Source: Tritrichomonas foetus (lineage: Eukaryota; Parabasalia; Tritrichomonadida; Tritrichomonadidae). From it: a stretch of 64,000 nucleotides of DNA. The stretch's first letter is position 1, and each line of letters starts with the position of its first letter. Below are positions 9,658 through 19,217 of the stretch, in pieces. Both the position numbers and the translations under genes were made by a program. Below the pieces are notes generated by a model. It was not told where the DNA came from and did no database searches. It saw only the letters and a program-made list of their open reading frames with translations. The stretch is taken from positions 1-64,000 of the forward strand of contig MLAK01001248.1 in assembly GCA_001839685.1 (NCBI GenBank). Reading direction: 5' to 3'.

Positions 9658-10236
9658 TTAGCAACAAGATTTTGTCTCCGGCTCATCATTTATTTCAATT
9701 GTAACTTTCTTCTTTGGTTTCACTTTTGATGCAACATTTAATAAAATGTCTTTTAGTTCAGACATATTTTCTCCTGTTTTTGCTGATACTTCAATATACT
9801 CGGCTCGGATTTCTTTGGCATAAGCTTTTGCATAATCATAATTGACCTGTCTTTGATCGTTAAGGTCAATTTTATTTCCAATTACCAGGATTTTAGGAGG
9901 AATTGAATTGTTACTGATCTCCTCATGCCATTTTTTAATGTCATCAAAAGATTCTTTACAAGTAAGCGAAAATATAATACAAGCAATAGCTGAACCGTGA
10001 TAATACATTGAAAGCATACTTCGATATCTTTCTTGCCCAGCAGTATCCCATATGTTTAAATTTACATTTGCGCCATTGAAGTATTCGGAAATGTGAACGG
10101 AATTACCACCAACTGTTGGTGGGAGATTTTCGTGAAAAGTATTATTTTCGATTCGATTTAGGATTGATGTTTTACCAACAGACTCTGTGCCGACGAACAC
10201 AACTTTGATAGGCTCACTGGTGTTTTCCTCTTCCAT
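9658..10236 (-). CDS. Rab-family small GTPase (Rab array, copy 2)
   Basis: A 192-residue Rab. P-loop GTESVGKTS is near residue 16, the effector loop has a conserved Thr (PPTVGG), switch II is WDTAGQERYRS, G4 GNKIDL, G5 SAKTGE, and the C-terminus is SCC for prenylation. Motifs are intact, so it is an active membrane-traffic switch; the subfamily is not assigned. It lies between the other two Rabs on the same strand, with a separate initiator-like motif (TCATTT, 10 nt upstream), so each gene is probably transcribed on its own. Confidence 0.88.
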   Translation of the reverse strand: MEEENTSEPIKVVFVGTESVGKTSILNRIENNTFHENLPPTVGGNSVHISEYFNGANVNLNIWDTAGQERYRSMLSMYYHGSAIACIIFSLTCKESFDDIKKWHEEISNNSIPPKILVIGNKIDLNDQRQVNYDYAKAYAKEIRAEYIEVSAKTGENMSELKDILLNVASKVKPKKKVTIEINDEPETKSCC

Positions 10237-10242
10237 TTCAAA

Positions 10243-10248
10243 AAATGA
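10243..10248 (-). promoter_or_regulatory. Inr-like TCATTT upstream of Rab copy 2
   Basis: Initiator-like core with presumed +1 A at 10246, 10 nt before the ATG at 10236. Confidence 0.55.
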
Positions 10249-10691
10249 CGTCTAGAACGAATTTGCCGTTTACAGTATCTCAGAAAAACTCGGCTTTTTG
10301 AGAGAGTGAACTAATTGGCAAAATTTGCGATTTTTTTGTTTTTTAAGATTATTGATTTGACTAAACAAACAAAAAACAACTTTCTCTCATTAAAAGGGAT
10401 TTATATGAAGGTAGTCATTTTCATTTATATATAAAAATTATCAAGAAATAATCTGCATTACGCAATACTCGAAAACAATTTCTACTATGTATGGTCAATT
10501 ATAAAGGTGAATTTGAATATATGGATTAAGTTTTGGTCGCAATAGTTGATATTAATGTATTAAGATTAAACAGATATACTAATTTTGACTCTTAAAACAT
10601 TTTTATTAATTATTAAATATCGTTTAAATCATGATAAAAGAATAAAATGAAAAGATTACTTTTCGAGTAGAGATGAATTCATAAAAGACAT
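10249..10691. other. Spacer between Rab genes 2 and 3
   Basis: AT-rich spacer of about 440 bp. No gene or repeat seen. Confidence 0.5.
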
Positions 10692-11276
10692 TTAACAACA
10701 TTTATCTTCGTTTTTCGTAGGACCACAGACTTCGATCTGAACACTGTTGAGTTCTGAGGTATTTTTCGTTATTGCGAGCGATGCAATCAAACTGAAAAGC
10801 TCAGATATATTTTCGCCTGTTTTTGCAGATGTGTCGATATATTTTGCACCAATTTTCTGGGCATACTCTTCAGCTTCTTCACTTTCTACCTCGATTTGTC
10901 TTGTTAAATCTTTCTTCCCTCCAACGAGAATTAATGATGGCTTAGCTTCTGTAGAATTAACGATGTCTTTCATCCAGCCATCAAGATCATCAAACGTACT
11001 TCTTTCAGCAAGAGAAAAAACAAGGCAGGCCACAGATGATCCTCGATAATATAATGGAACGATATTTCGGTATTTTTCTTGGCCGGCAGTATCCCAGAGA
11101 TTTATCTTAACCGGAGAACCATCAATGTACGCAGTATAGTTAATATTATCGACAATAGTATTTTCATGAAATTCGTCGTAAGCATTTTGTGTTTCACGAA
11201 CGATAATGGAAGTTTTTCCAACACCAGATGATCCAAGAAAAACAACTTTATATTCTTTCTTTTCGCTGTCTTCCAT
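10692..11276 (-). CDS. Rab-family small GTPase (Rab array, copy 3)
   Basis: 194 residues from the chosen start. P-loop GSSGVGKTS, switch II WDTAGQEKYRN, G5 SAKTGE and a C-terminal KCC prenylation signal are clear. The G4 motif reads GGKKDL instead of GNKxDL, replacing the Asn that usually contacts the guanine base. The frame stays open to 11297, but only a TTG lies there; the first ATG (11276) follows a TCATTA initiator-like motif by 16 nt, so the shorter protein is preferred. The stop overlaps TAAA. It is the third member of the tandem Rab group. Confidence 0.86.
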   Translation of the reverse strand: MEDSEKKEYKVVFLGSSGVGKTSIIVRETQNAYDEFHENTIVDNINYTAYIDGSPVKINLWDTAGQEKYRNIVPLYYRGSSVACLVFSLAERSTFDDLDGWMKDIVNSTEAKPSLILVGGKKDLTRQIEVESEEAEEYAQKIGAKYIDTSAKTGENISELFSLIASLAITKNTSELNSVQIEVCGPTKNEDKCC

Positions 11277-11288
11277 ATATTCCAAATT

Positions 11289-11294
11289 TAATGA
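11289..11294 (-). promoter_or_regulatory. Inr-like TCATTA deciding the Rab copy 3 start
   Basis: Lies inside the longer open frame, 16 nt upstream of the ATG at 11276. Transcription from here could not include any more upstream codon, which supports the shorter protein. Confidence 0.55.
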
Positions 11295-11604
11295 CAAATA
11301 TCATTGGTATTTCCCACTTTTTCAAAAGTAATTTGTTCTTGTATTCTGAGTTATGACCATTTAACAAATCAAATTGATATTTAATTTCTCAACAATTGTT
11401 AATTAAATGACAAATTTTTTAAATTATTGTTTTAATATCATCACTAACAACAACAATACAGGTTAAGCAAATTTACTTAAAAGAACTCATTCATTTATTA
11501 TCGAAACATGAAAGTCTATTGAGAATTTCTAAAAATCTTAAAAAATATCCAGAATAAATGAAATAAAGCAAATTCAAACAATTTTAATAATATACAAAAT
11601 TAAA
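11295..11604. other. Spacer between CFAP58-like 3' end and Rab copy 3
   Basis: About 310 bp of AT-rich spacer. Nothing recognised. Confidence 0.5.
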
Positions 11605-14385
11605 TTATGGCATCGATGGTAAAATAAAGTTAATTCCGTGATGTACTTTTTGAACAGGTGTAGGAGCTTGACTCAAAATTGATGGAACATATCTTTTTGT
11701 ATTACGGGAAGCTGGAACTCCAACAGGTCCAACCAATGGTTTTGGAACGCTTCTGTTTAGTGCAGATTGTGCAGTATGTTTAATAGAAAATCCACCACCG
11801 AGCATTGGATTCATAAGAGGATTTTCAGTAATGAAGAAAAGTTTCGCTGGATCTGGTTCAACGGCTGCAGCTATTTCATTTTTAATTGTGTTAGTATTTC
11901 CACGTCTTTGAACGAGACTTGATCTAACTTTTGTGACTTTTGATTCACTGTTTCTTTCACTTGGCTTATTTTGCTTGTATTGTTTTTTCATTTCTGATAA
12001 TTCACGATCCATTCGCTTAATATCTTGAATGTAAGCATCAATAGCATTTTGAACTTCTTCTTTAGATGATTTTGTATTTTGTACAGTTTTCATTTTTTCG
12101 AGAGCTTCTTTAAGTTTATCTCTTTCTTCTTTTAAAGCGCAGAGCTGGCTATGTGCAGCTTCAATTTTAGCAGAAATCTCTGTACGAAATTGTATATTTT
12201 TAGCAAATGCTTGATCAACTGCACCAACAACTTGCCAGCGATGAACATTTCGTGGAACAGAGAATTCATGAATTAAAGTCATACATTTCTGTTTCTCTAC
12301 AATTGTTGCGGCAACCATTCTATGCATTTTATATTCCATTTGAGTTAATTTTTCTCTTTTTGCTTCAAGTTCAGCTGTTCGAGCTTCCATATTTTTCAAT
12401 TGATCCATTAAATTTAAGATTTCTGTCTCTTTTTCCTTGTACATACTTGAACATCTTTTTAGGTAAGCTTCAGTCGAGCAAATTTTATCTCTTAAATCTT
12501 CAATTTTCTTATTTTTTGCATATGTGTCTTGCAATATGATTTGTTGATTATTTACTAAAAGTTGTCTTTCTTTCTTTTGCTGTAAATGATCATGTTGAGC
12601 ATCTCGTAAGACATGATTCAGGGTTTGATATTCTGCTTGAAGTCGTGAAATCATTCTTTCTGTTGTATGAATATTTGTATGTAATGTTTCTATTATTGCT
12701 TCAATTCCTGAGATTTCTTCTAACCTTGTTCGGCACTTTAAATGATCATAACCAGTTTCTTTTAACATATTCATGAATTTTGTTTGGAGTTCATGAATTT
12801 GTTCTGAAAGCTGATCATTTTGAATAGTTAATGCTTTATTTTCAGCTTCTTTTTCTTCAAGTAATCTTTTATAAGTATTTCTATCATCTCTTAATTCTTC
12901 TGATAAATCATCTTGTCTTTCACTTTTTTCTTTCAATAATTTCAATTCTTTCATTTGTTTAACATTTTCCTCATTTGTTAATTCCATGTTCTCTGTTACC
13001 ATTTGAGTCTGTGCTAGAATCTTAAATTTTTCTCCTCTTTTACTATCAATTTCACGAAGTAAACCAACAAACTTATCTTTATCATTTTGAAGCTGCGGTT
13101 TTGTATTTCTAATTGTTGATTTTGTTTGTTTGGCGTTATTCTCAACTTCATGGGTGACCCTTTTTTCTTGATGTAAAAGTTTACTTTGAGCAGTGAGTGA
13201 AATTTTTGAAGAAATTACTTTTCTTGAATCCATTTGAGCTTCATTTACCACTTTTGCAATTTCAAATTGAAGTTCAACCAATTTTGGTCTTTTTGTTCTT
13301 AATTCTTTTCTTACTTCTGATTTTTGTTTTGACATTTCATCCGAACTTTGAAGTAATTGTTCATATTGAAGTTTTAATTCATCATTCACTTTTTTCTGCT
13401 TTTCTAATTCAAGACGAAGACCAGTAATATTATCTTCAGCGGACGCAATGGCGGCTTTAGCGACCTCAATTCTTTCTATTTTTGATTGTGCAGTTTTCTT
13501 TAATTCTGCATTCATTCTTGCTCTTCTTCCACCTTTTTCTTTCCATCCTTTAGATTCATCTCTTAATTGACCGAGTACTGAAAGTGATGAATAATGAGAT
13601 TGTTTTAAATTTACAACATTTCTTCCTAATTTTGTTTTTTCTTTGATTTTCAAATCAAGTTCTGCTTTTTGTGAAGGAACAATAGGTTTGACTTCAACAA
13701 GTTGTTCATAAGATTCAGAAACTTCTTTATTCAATCCATCTAATTTGTTATCATATGAATTAAGTGATTTCTGAAGCCCATCTGCTTCTTCTTTCATTTT
13801 ATGAATATTTTTACGCATGCCTTCAAGTGAAAGATTTTTTTCTTCAATTTTGGCTTTAAATTCGTCAATTTCTAAAATTCCTTTTTGACATTCATTTTGC
13901 AAATTTTTGACATCTTGGGATACTTCAAATATTGATGTTTCTTCACCAAATGTAAATGCTTCACCATTATTTATTTGACTACTTAGCGTTTCTATCGAGT
14001 TTCTTAATTGTGCTAAAATTTCTTTGGATTTCGTTTCTGCTTGATGCGCAAAATTGACCATTTTGGCAGCTTCATCAAATTCTGTTTTCAATTGGTTCAA
14101 ACTGTCTTTATCCTGATCTGTTGTTTTCGAAATCATCGAAACTTTTGAAGCATTGACAACAATTTGGGTATTTAAATCTTGAACTTTTTCAAGTAAGCGG
14201 ACGTTTCTCCTGTAAATATCTGAAAACATGTCAAACATTTGATTAATGCCATAAACATATTGTTCAAGGTGATCGTCTTTGGAGCATATCTCGTTAAGAT
14301 CAGCAACAACTTGAGTGATGGAATCGTTGAGATCACTCTCGGTTTCGAATGTGATTTTGTGCTTCTCTTTCTCGTTGCTTGACAT
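11605..14385 (-). CDS. CFAP58/MBO2-like flagellar coiled-coil protein
   Basis: A 926-residue, almost entirely coiled-coil protein. The segment near residue 715 (MTLIHEFSVPRNVHRWQVV) matches the characteristic NVHRW region of CFAP58, followed by the family's C-terminal coiled coil. The central part, with repeated heptads and HTTERMISRLQAEYQTL, also fits. CFAP58 is a central coiled-coil component linked to the axoneme and needed for flagellar motility in algae and animals (about 870 residues). The extra C-terminal 100 residues here are Pro/Ser-rich and basic. A TCATTT motif lies 24 nt upstream of the ATG. It is transcribed divergently from a SHIPPO-repeat gene. Confidence 0.68.
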   Translation of the reverse strand: MSSNEKEKHKITFETESDLNDSITQVVADLNEICSKDDHLEQYVYGINQMFDMFSDIYRRNVRLLEKVQDLNTQIVVNASKVSMISKTTDQDKDSLNQLKTEFDEAAKMVNFAHQAETKSKEILAQLRNSIETLSSQINNGEAFTFGEETSIFEVSQDVKNLQNECQKGILEIDEFKAKIEEKNLSLEGMRKNIHKMKEEADGLQKSLNSYDNKLDGLNKEVSESYEQLVEVKPIVPSQKAELDLKIKEKTKLGRNVVNLKQSHYSSLSVLGQLRDESKGWKEKGGRRARMNAELKKTAQSKIERIEVAKAAIASAEDNITGLRLELEKQKKVNDELKLQYEQLLQSSDEMSKQKSEVRKELRTKRPKLVELQFEIAKVVNEAQMDSRKVISSKISLTAQSKLLHQEKRVTHEVENNAKQTKSTIRNTKPQLQNDKDKFVGLLREIDSKRGEKFKILAQTQMVTENMELTNEENVKQMKELKLLKEKSERQDDLSEELRDDRNTYKRLLEEKEAENKALTIQNDQLSEQIHELQTKFMNMLKETGYDHLKCRTRLEEISGIEAIIETLHTNIHTTERMISRLQAEYQTLNHVLRDAQHDHLQQKKERQLLVNNQQIILQDTYAKNKKIEDLRDKICSTEAYLKRCSSMYKEKETEILNLMDQLKNMEARTAELEAKREKLTQMEYKMHRMVAATIVEKQKCMTLIHEFSVPRNVHRWQVVGAVDQAFAKNIQFRTEISAKIEAAHSQLCALKEERDKLKEALEKMKTVQNTKSSKEEVQNAIDAYIQDIKRMDRELSEMKKQYKQNKPSERNSESKVTKVRSSLVQRRGNTNTIKNEIAAAVEPDPAKLFFITENPLMNPMLGGGFSIKHTAQSALNRSVPKPLVGPVGVPASRNTKRYVPSILSQAPTPVQKVHHGINFILPSMP

Positions 14386-14405
14386 TTGAAGTAACGAGTT
14401 TTTTT

Positions 14406-14411
14406 AAATGA
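14406..14411 (-). promoter_or_regulatory. Inr-like TCATTT upstream of CFAP58-like gene
   Basis: Initiator-like core with presumed +1 A at 14409, 24 nt before the ATG. Confidence 0.45.
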
Positions 14412-15307
14412 ATTTAAACGGTCTACTAAATCTCAATTTTCAGAAAAAGTTTGCATTGGCTTATAAAAAAGTTTGGAGGCATTCAATATTTTCAATGAAT
14501 ATATCAAAATCTGTTTATGCAAAACTTTTTGTGAGCTTTTACACAATTTGTTTGATCATCAAAGTGTGATGTGATTTTAATAGTTTCTCAAAGAGGTGGA
14601 GAAGCAAAAAAGTCTATGTGAAATTTTAATTGAATTTGACTGTTTTTGTCTATTCAACGGGTTTCTGTACATACTTCAAGAAATGATATTTTTTACGTGA
14701 AATCTAAATTTATAGTTAAGCCAGAAATTCAGATTCACCTGTAGAATTGACCAATCTTGGTAGTGATATTGTTTAAGTTTGACAATCTATGTACGATTAT
14801 AGAAGGTTTCGAATAATGATTTTTTATTGTCTCATTCCACTATGATGCTTATGTAAACTCTACATGTGACGAATTACTTGTTGATTGGCGTTTTTGGAAA
14901 AATAAAATTACAAAATAAGAATTTTTTAAGTATTTTTTCAATATGATATTTTATTCCAATTTTATTCCAAATCCGATTAAATTCAAATCTGATTTAGTAA
15001 GTTGATCAACTTACACGAATAAATGAGAAACATCTTTGGAAACTAATGGAAATATAATATTTCATTGAATCAAATTTAAATTCACAAAACAATTGTTCTT
15101 ATTTCTCAAGAACGGGACTTTAAAACTACTAAAATGGATGGCAGCTTCATAAATGCCGTCTGAAAATGAGAGTTCCATATCCGTTCTTTATTAGTTTGGC
15201 TTCTCAAAGTCTATCAATAATTGAAAGATTATTTTGATGTATCAAATCAAAAAATTCCTAAATCACATCAAATATATTCGTTAATTTTTTCATAAATCAA
15301 TAGGAGA
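14412..15307. other. Divergent intergenic region of two flagellar genes
   Basis: Shared upstream region of the CFAP58-like (minus) and SHIPPO-repeat (plus) genes. It contains the perfect 18-bp palindrome at 14997-15014. No coding region seen. Confidence 0.55.
14997..15014. promoter_or_regulatory. Perfect 18-bp palindrome in divergent promoter region
   Basis: GTAAGTTGATCAACTTAC is identical to its own reverse complement. It lies about 290 bp upstream of the SHIPPO gene and 610 bp upstream of the CFAP58-like gene. It could be a dimeric factor site; that is inference from symmetry and position only. Confidence 0.4.
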
Positions 15308-16546
15308 ATGGAGTTAATTCCGATACATATAACAACATCTGGTCAGACTAAAAGCCCTGGACCAGGATCATACATGACAAGAAGGGAAATTGGAAGTGAA
15401 GCAACAAAAATTACATTTCATCAACGTACATCCAAAAAAGAAGATATTACTAATGCTCCATACAGAGTCATTCCATCAACAATTGGATCAGGAAAAAAGT
15501 ATTCATTAAAAGGTCGTCTAGCAGAAACACCTAATGATATCAATATTTCACCTGATTATACTCCACCATCATTTGGAAGTAACATTCCTAAAATCTCTCT
15601 TCATAGCAAAAGAATTGAATCTGAAAAAGAAGTTACACCTGGTCCAGGTGCTTATCAAATTCCAAATGATATATCAAAAGGAGGAAAATCTGTAAGCTTT
15701 CATGGGCCAAAAAATAGATCAGATCATTTAATTAATGGTGATCCTAATGCTTCACCTGGACCGGGAAATTATAGTGTTGGGATTCAACCAAACAGGAAAT
15801 CTTTACCATCTTATTCAATTGGAAGAAGGTATAATTCTGTGCCAAGAGAAGATGTATCTCCAGGACCAGGGGCTTATGAAAATACGCAGGCGCTATCACC
15901 AAGGAAATATGGAATTGCTTTTCATGCAAGACATGTGCTAGCTGACCTTCCAAGGTCACCTGGTCCTGCTACTTATGATACAACGAAAAATATAATTTCA
16001 CAAACACCAAGAATTTATATGCATGGTAGAACAGAACAAAAAACAGATATATGTTCTGCACCTTATCAGAAAATTAATTATCAACAAATTCAAACAAGTC
16101 GACATTATTCTATGAGAAGTCGATTACCAATTATTGGAGAATCAACAAATTCAACACCTGCATCCGAATATATTCCACCACAATTTGGAAGTGATGCAAA
16201 GAAATCAATGATTTCCCCAAGATATCAACTTCATAATCCAGAAGAAATCAGACCTGATCCATGCCAATATTCACCAACAAAACCATTTGGATCTGACGGA
16301 AAGAAAACAATTTTCCATGGAAGAAAAGAAAGAGGACCTGATATTCACGAAAATTCACCAGGCCCATGTGAATACTCACCAGATGCAACAACATTACAAA
16401 AACGATCACCAAGATTTACGATGAAGGGATCAAAATATGAACCAAAAATTGAATCAAGTGGCGAATATGTTTGTCTTAATTCAACATTAAACCAACCAAA
16501 AACTACATTTCATGGAAGGGACTCGTTAGAATTAACATTTGGATAA
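15308..16546 (+). CDS. SHIPPO/STPGR-repeat microtubule protein
   Basis: A 412-residue protein built from Pro-Gly-Pro repeats: SPGPGSYM (about residue 17), TPGPGAYQ, SPGPGNYS, SPGPGAYEN, SPGPATYD, and degenerate RPDPCQYS and SPGPCEYS toward the end. Between them are recurring FHGR and FGSD motifs. SHIPPO (STPGR, ODF3/CIMAP-like) repeats bind inside or along ciliary microtubules, so this is most likely a flagellar or cytoskeletal microtubule-associated protein, in keeping with its divergent CFAP58-like neighbour. The ATG at 15308 is the first in frame. TAA TAAA follows at the end, giving a polyadenylation signal beside the stop. Confidence 0.82.
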   Translation: MELIPIHITTSGQTKSPGPGSYMTRREIGSEATKITFHQRTSKKEDITNAPYRVIPSTIGSGKKYSLKGRLAETPNDINISPDYTPPSFGSNIPKISLHSKRIESEKEVTPGPGAYQIPNDISKGGKSVSFHGPKNRSDHLINGDPNASPGPGNYSVGIQPNRKSLPSYSIGRRYNSVPREDVSPGPGAYENTQALSPRKYGIAFHARHVLADLPRSPGPATYDTTKNIISQTPRIYMHGRTEQKTDICSAPYQKINYQQIQTSRHYSMRSRLPIIGESTNSTPASEYIPPQFGSDAKKSMISPRYQLHNPEEIRPDPCQYSPTKPFGSDGKKTIFHGRKERGPDIHENSPGPCEYSPDATTLQKRSPRFTMKGSKYEPKIESSGEYVCLNSTLNQPKTTFHGRDSLELTFG

Positions 16547-16785
16547 TAAACTCTGATATCTTTTAATGTGAATATATCCTTTTTATATGTATATAAATAT
16601 AATTTTATTTTTTGTCCATTTTCCTTTTATTTCTTGCATCCATTTATCTTTAAAAAATCTTTTATAATTATAATTATTATTATTATTTGATTAAAAAATA
16701 TTGGGATAATACCAACATATCAATAATATATTTATATAAATTATAAATTATCGATGAGATCACCATTGACTTCTCTGGGTTGAAT

Positions 16786-18654
16786 TCATGCACCCCATCC
16801 GCTGGAGGAGGTACCACCCCATCCGCTGGAGGAGGTACCACCCCATCTGACGGTGGAGGTAGCCCCCAATCCGCCGGTGGGGGTGGTACCAAATCCAGAA
16901 GAAAAAAATGTAGTATTCAATGGAGTTTTAGAAGGGTTTTTATCCTCAGTAATTTCCCCATCATCTATAGAAAAGACATATTTTCCATTATGTAGTGCTA
17001 ATTTGCATATTTTAATATAGTAAGTATGAGACACCTTTAGTTTATTAAATATTGTGATATCATGTCCAATAAATTCACATATTTGCCCACTATTTTTACA
17101 ATTGTCAAATTGAAAAATCACTCTTTGATAAGTTGATGAGATTTGATTGTCAACAAGTTTATAAGAATCATTAATTTTTGAATTCAAAATCCCATGAATA
17201 ATAATTGAATTGCCATTCATAAATTCATAAATAATGCTTGGGAAAACAATGGTTGGTGAGTAATACCCAGACAGTGTATATGAAAAAGAAAAAGATTTAA
17301 TCAAACTATAATCATCGATGATAAAATGAAAATTTTCAAAATCTATTTTTGCATTATTGACTTCAATTTTTTGATTTGGAATAAACTTAGTTTCTTTGTA
17401 TTTTCCAAGAATAAAACACTTTATTAGAATTTCTTCTGTCTCATTTTGAGTAATTCCATGTTGATTTGGCTTTGCAACCCATAAATTTACACAAACTGAA
17501 TCTGATTGTTGATTTGATGATAAAGGTGTTTGGTTTATTCTGGCAATAAAAGAGCAGCGATCTTTCAACAAATCGTATCCACATTGAAATATATTGGGGG
17601 ATATTGGAGTTATTTCTGTATTAGAATAGATAGTTTTAGCATCTTCTTTGATGTTAAGTTTTCTCCAATATTTTTCTTTTGTGGAAGCTTCAAAACCAGT
17701 AGCCTCATAGTAAAATTGATCAGAAATTATCTTAACTCGATCACATTTGAGATTATATAGATGACCTACAATTAATGATTGAAATGTTTCATCATCTTTG
17801 TGAAGAACATTAATTATTCTATTGAGTCCTTGTGAAAATTTCAGATATCCATTAAATTTCGAGCTTTTTTTAAGAAGCGTCAGGTTGTCAATATTTTTAC
17901 ATTTATTAAATATATTTGCATAAGCATTTAAATTACATTTAAATTCTTCAATATTTAATGGGGTTATTCTTGTTGAATGATTGAAAGATATATTATTTTG
18001 GCTTACTGGTATAAGATTTTCAATTTTAATTGGTCTTCCTTCTTGGAATACTTCATATAATGTCATTTTAGAATCAATAATATCTGCTCGAATCTCGCCC
18101 TGATTAGAATTCCAAGGATCATGAAAAATTACAAAAAAATATCCATTTACAAATAAAGACTTAGTTTTAACGACAGCTTCAATGTGAATATTGATATCAT
18201 CAATTGAGTCTATATTGTTACAAAATTCGTCATTTTCAAAAGGTCTTGGAACTAAAAAGTCTTTTTCTTCATAATTTTTTGGAAGAGGATTCTTGAGTTG
18301 ATTTTTTTTCATTTCTATAAATGTGGTTTCAAAAGTAGCATAAAATCTAGGAATATGGTCATTCAAACTATCAGAGAGTAAAAGGCACTTTTTGATCATA
18401 TAAAACTTTCCATATTTGATTAAGTTGATATAATGACTTGATATACTCTCTGGAATGATACATTCTGCATCAGATGTTAGATCTCTGATCTTTAATTTCA
18501 TGTAAGTTAGCGTGTTATTGAATTCATTTTTTAAATGTTCAATATCATCAACGTAGATTGCGATATCACAGATATCACCCTGTCTCACATATTTTATAAA
18601 TTTAAGTGAATAAAATGGATCTAGGTCTCGCTGAAATAATAAATTGAAGTTCAT
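16786..18654 (-). CDS. Multi-OB-fold protein, RPA1-like, with Gly/Trp tail
   Basis: 622 residues. Successive beta-rich segments read like OB folds. An example is KLKIRDLTSDAECIIPE followed by YGKFYMIKKCLLLSD at about residues 53-95, a pattern seen in the large subunit of replication protein A; similar blocks recur near 310-345 and 500-560. This suggests a single-stranded nucleic-acid binder (RPA1- or telomere-protein-like), but the match is by pattern only and the C-terminal zinc finger of true RPA1 is not evident. The last 40 residues are low complexity, with an 8-residue repeat GGTSSSGW encoded by a GC-rich 24-bp tandem repeat. Confidence 0.42.
   Translation of the reverse strand: MNFNLLFQRDLDPFYSLKFIKYVRQGDICDIAIYVDDIEHLKNEFNNTLTYMKLKIRDLTSDAECIIPESISSHYINLIKYGKFYMIKKCLLLSDSLNDHIPRFYATFETTFIEMKKNQLKNPLPKNYEEKDFLVPRPFENDEFCNNIDSIDDINIHIEAVVKTKSLFVNGYFFVIFHDPWNSNQGEIRADIIDSKMTLYEVFQEGRPIKIENLIPVSQNNISFNHSTRITPLNIEEFKCNLNAYANIFNKCKNIDNLTLLKKSSKFNGYLKFSQGLNRIINVLHKDDETFQSLIVGHLYNLKCDRVKIISDQFYYEATGFEASTKEKYWRKLNIKEDAKTIYSNTEITPISPNIFQCGYDLLKDRCSFIARINQTPLSSNQQSDSVCVNLWVAKPNQHGITQNETEEILIKCFILGKYKETKFIPNQKIEVNNAKIDFENFHFIIDDYSLIKSFSFSYTLSGYYSPTIVFPSIIYEFMNGNSIIIHGILNSKINDSYKLVDNQISSTYQRVIFQFDNCKNSGQICEFIGHDITIFNKLKVSHTYYIKICKLALHNGKYVFSIDDGEITEDKNPSKTPLNTTFFSSGFGTTPTGGLGATSTVRWGGTSSSGWGGTSSSGWGA
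16791..16886. repeat. 24-bp GC-rich tandem repeat, 4 copies
   Basis: Copies at 16791-16814 and 16815-16838 are identical (caccccatccgctggaggag...). Those at 16839-16862 and 16863-16886 are diverged. It encodes the Gly/Ser/Trp tail of the OB-fold protein and is far richer in G+C than its surroundings. Confidence 0.85.
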
Positions 18655-19217
18655 TCAACAAAACAATAATAACTGTTGTCAGAAAACTTCTGCCACTCAG
18701 AAATGTTAGTCAAGGTTTTATTTTTATATGTACGATATCTCATTCGTATGTAGAATAAATATAGCAAAATGATAATCAATCAAATCTAGTATTAATTTGA
18801 TAAGAAATAATTCCTAAATTCCTCCATGAAGAACATGATAGGATAATTTGACTTTCTGAGATTTACTTTTCTCTCCTTTACAATTTAAAGAAATGTTCTA
18901 GTATTATAATCTGGAAATGTATACATTTCTCCAAAGTTAACGAATATACAATTCCCTATTCTAACTCGAAAAAAAGTTTAACTTTTTGAATTGAAAAAGT
19001 GATGTAAAGTGATGTCATGAACATTTTTTGGCAATTTGACTTATGATTTGACCTTAAATGTTCACGCTTAAATTGGTTGCACTTTAGATGACAATGAAAG
19101 AAAATCTAAAGCTAAAGCTGGCCATACTTAAACCTAGGATGAAAATAAATAAATAAATAAATAAAAAAAAGAAATAATTTTTTTTGGGTTTTATAGAAAG
19201 AAATATTTAGTATATAA
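18655..19217. other. Intergenic region with TAAA microsatellite
   Basis: No gene. A short (TAAA)n tract with an adjacent A-run lies at about 19144-19170, just downstream of the TLC-domain gene's 3' end. Confidence 0.55.
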
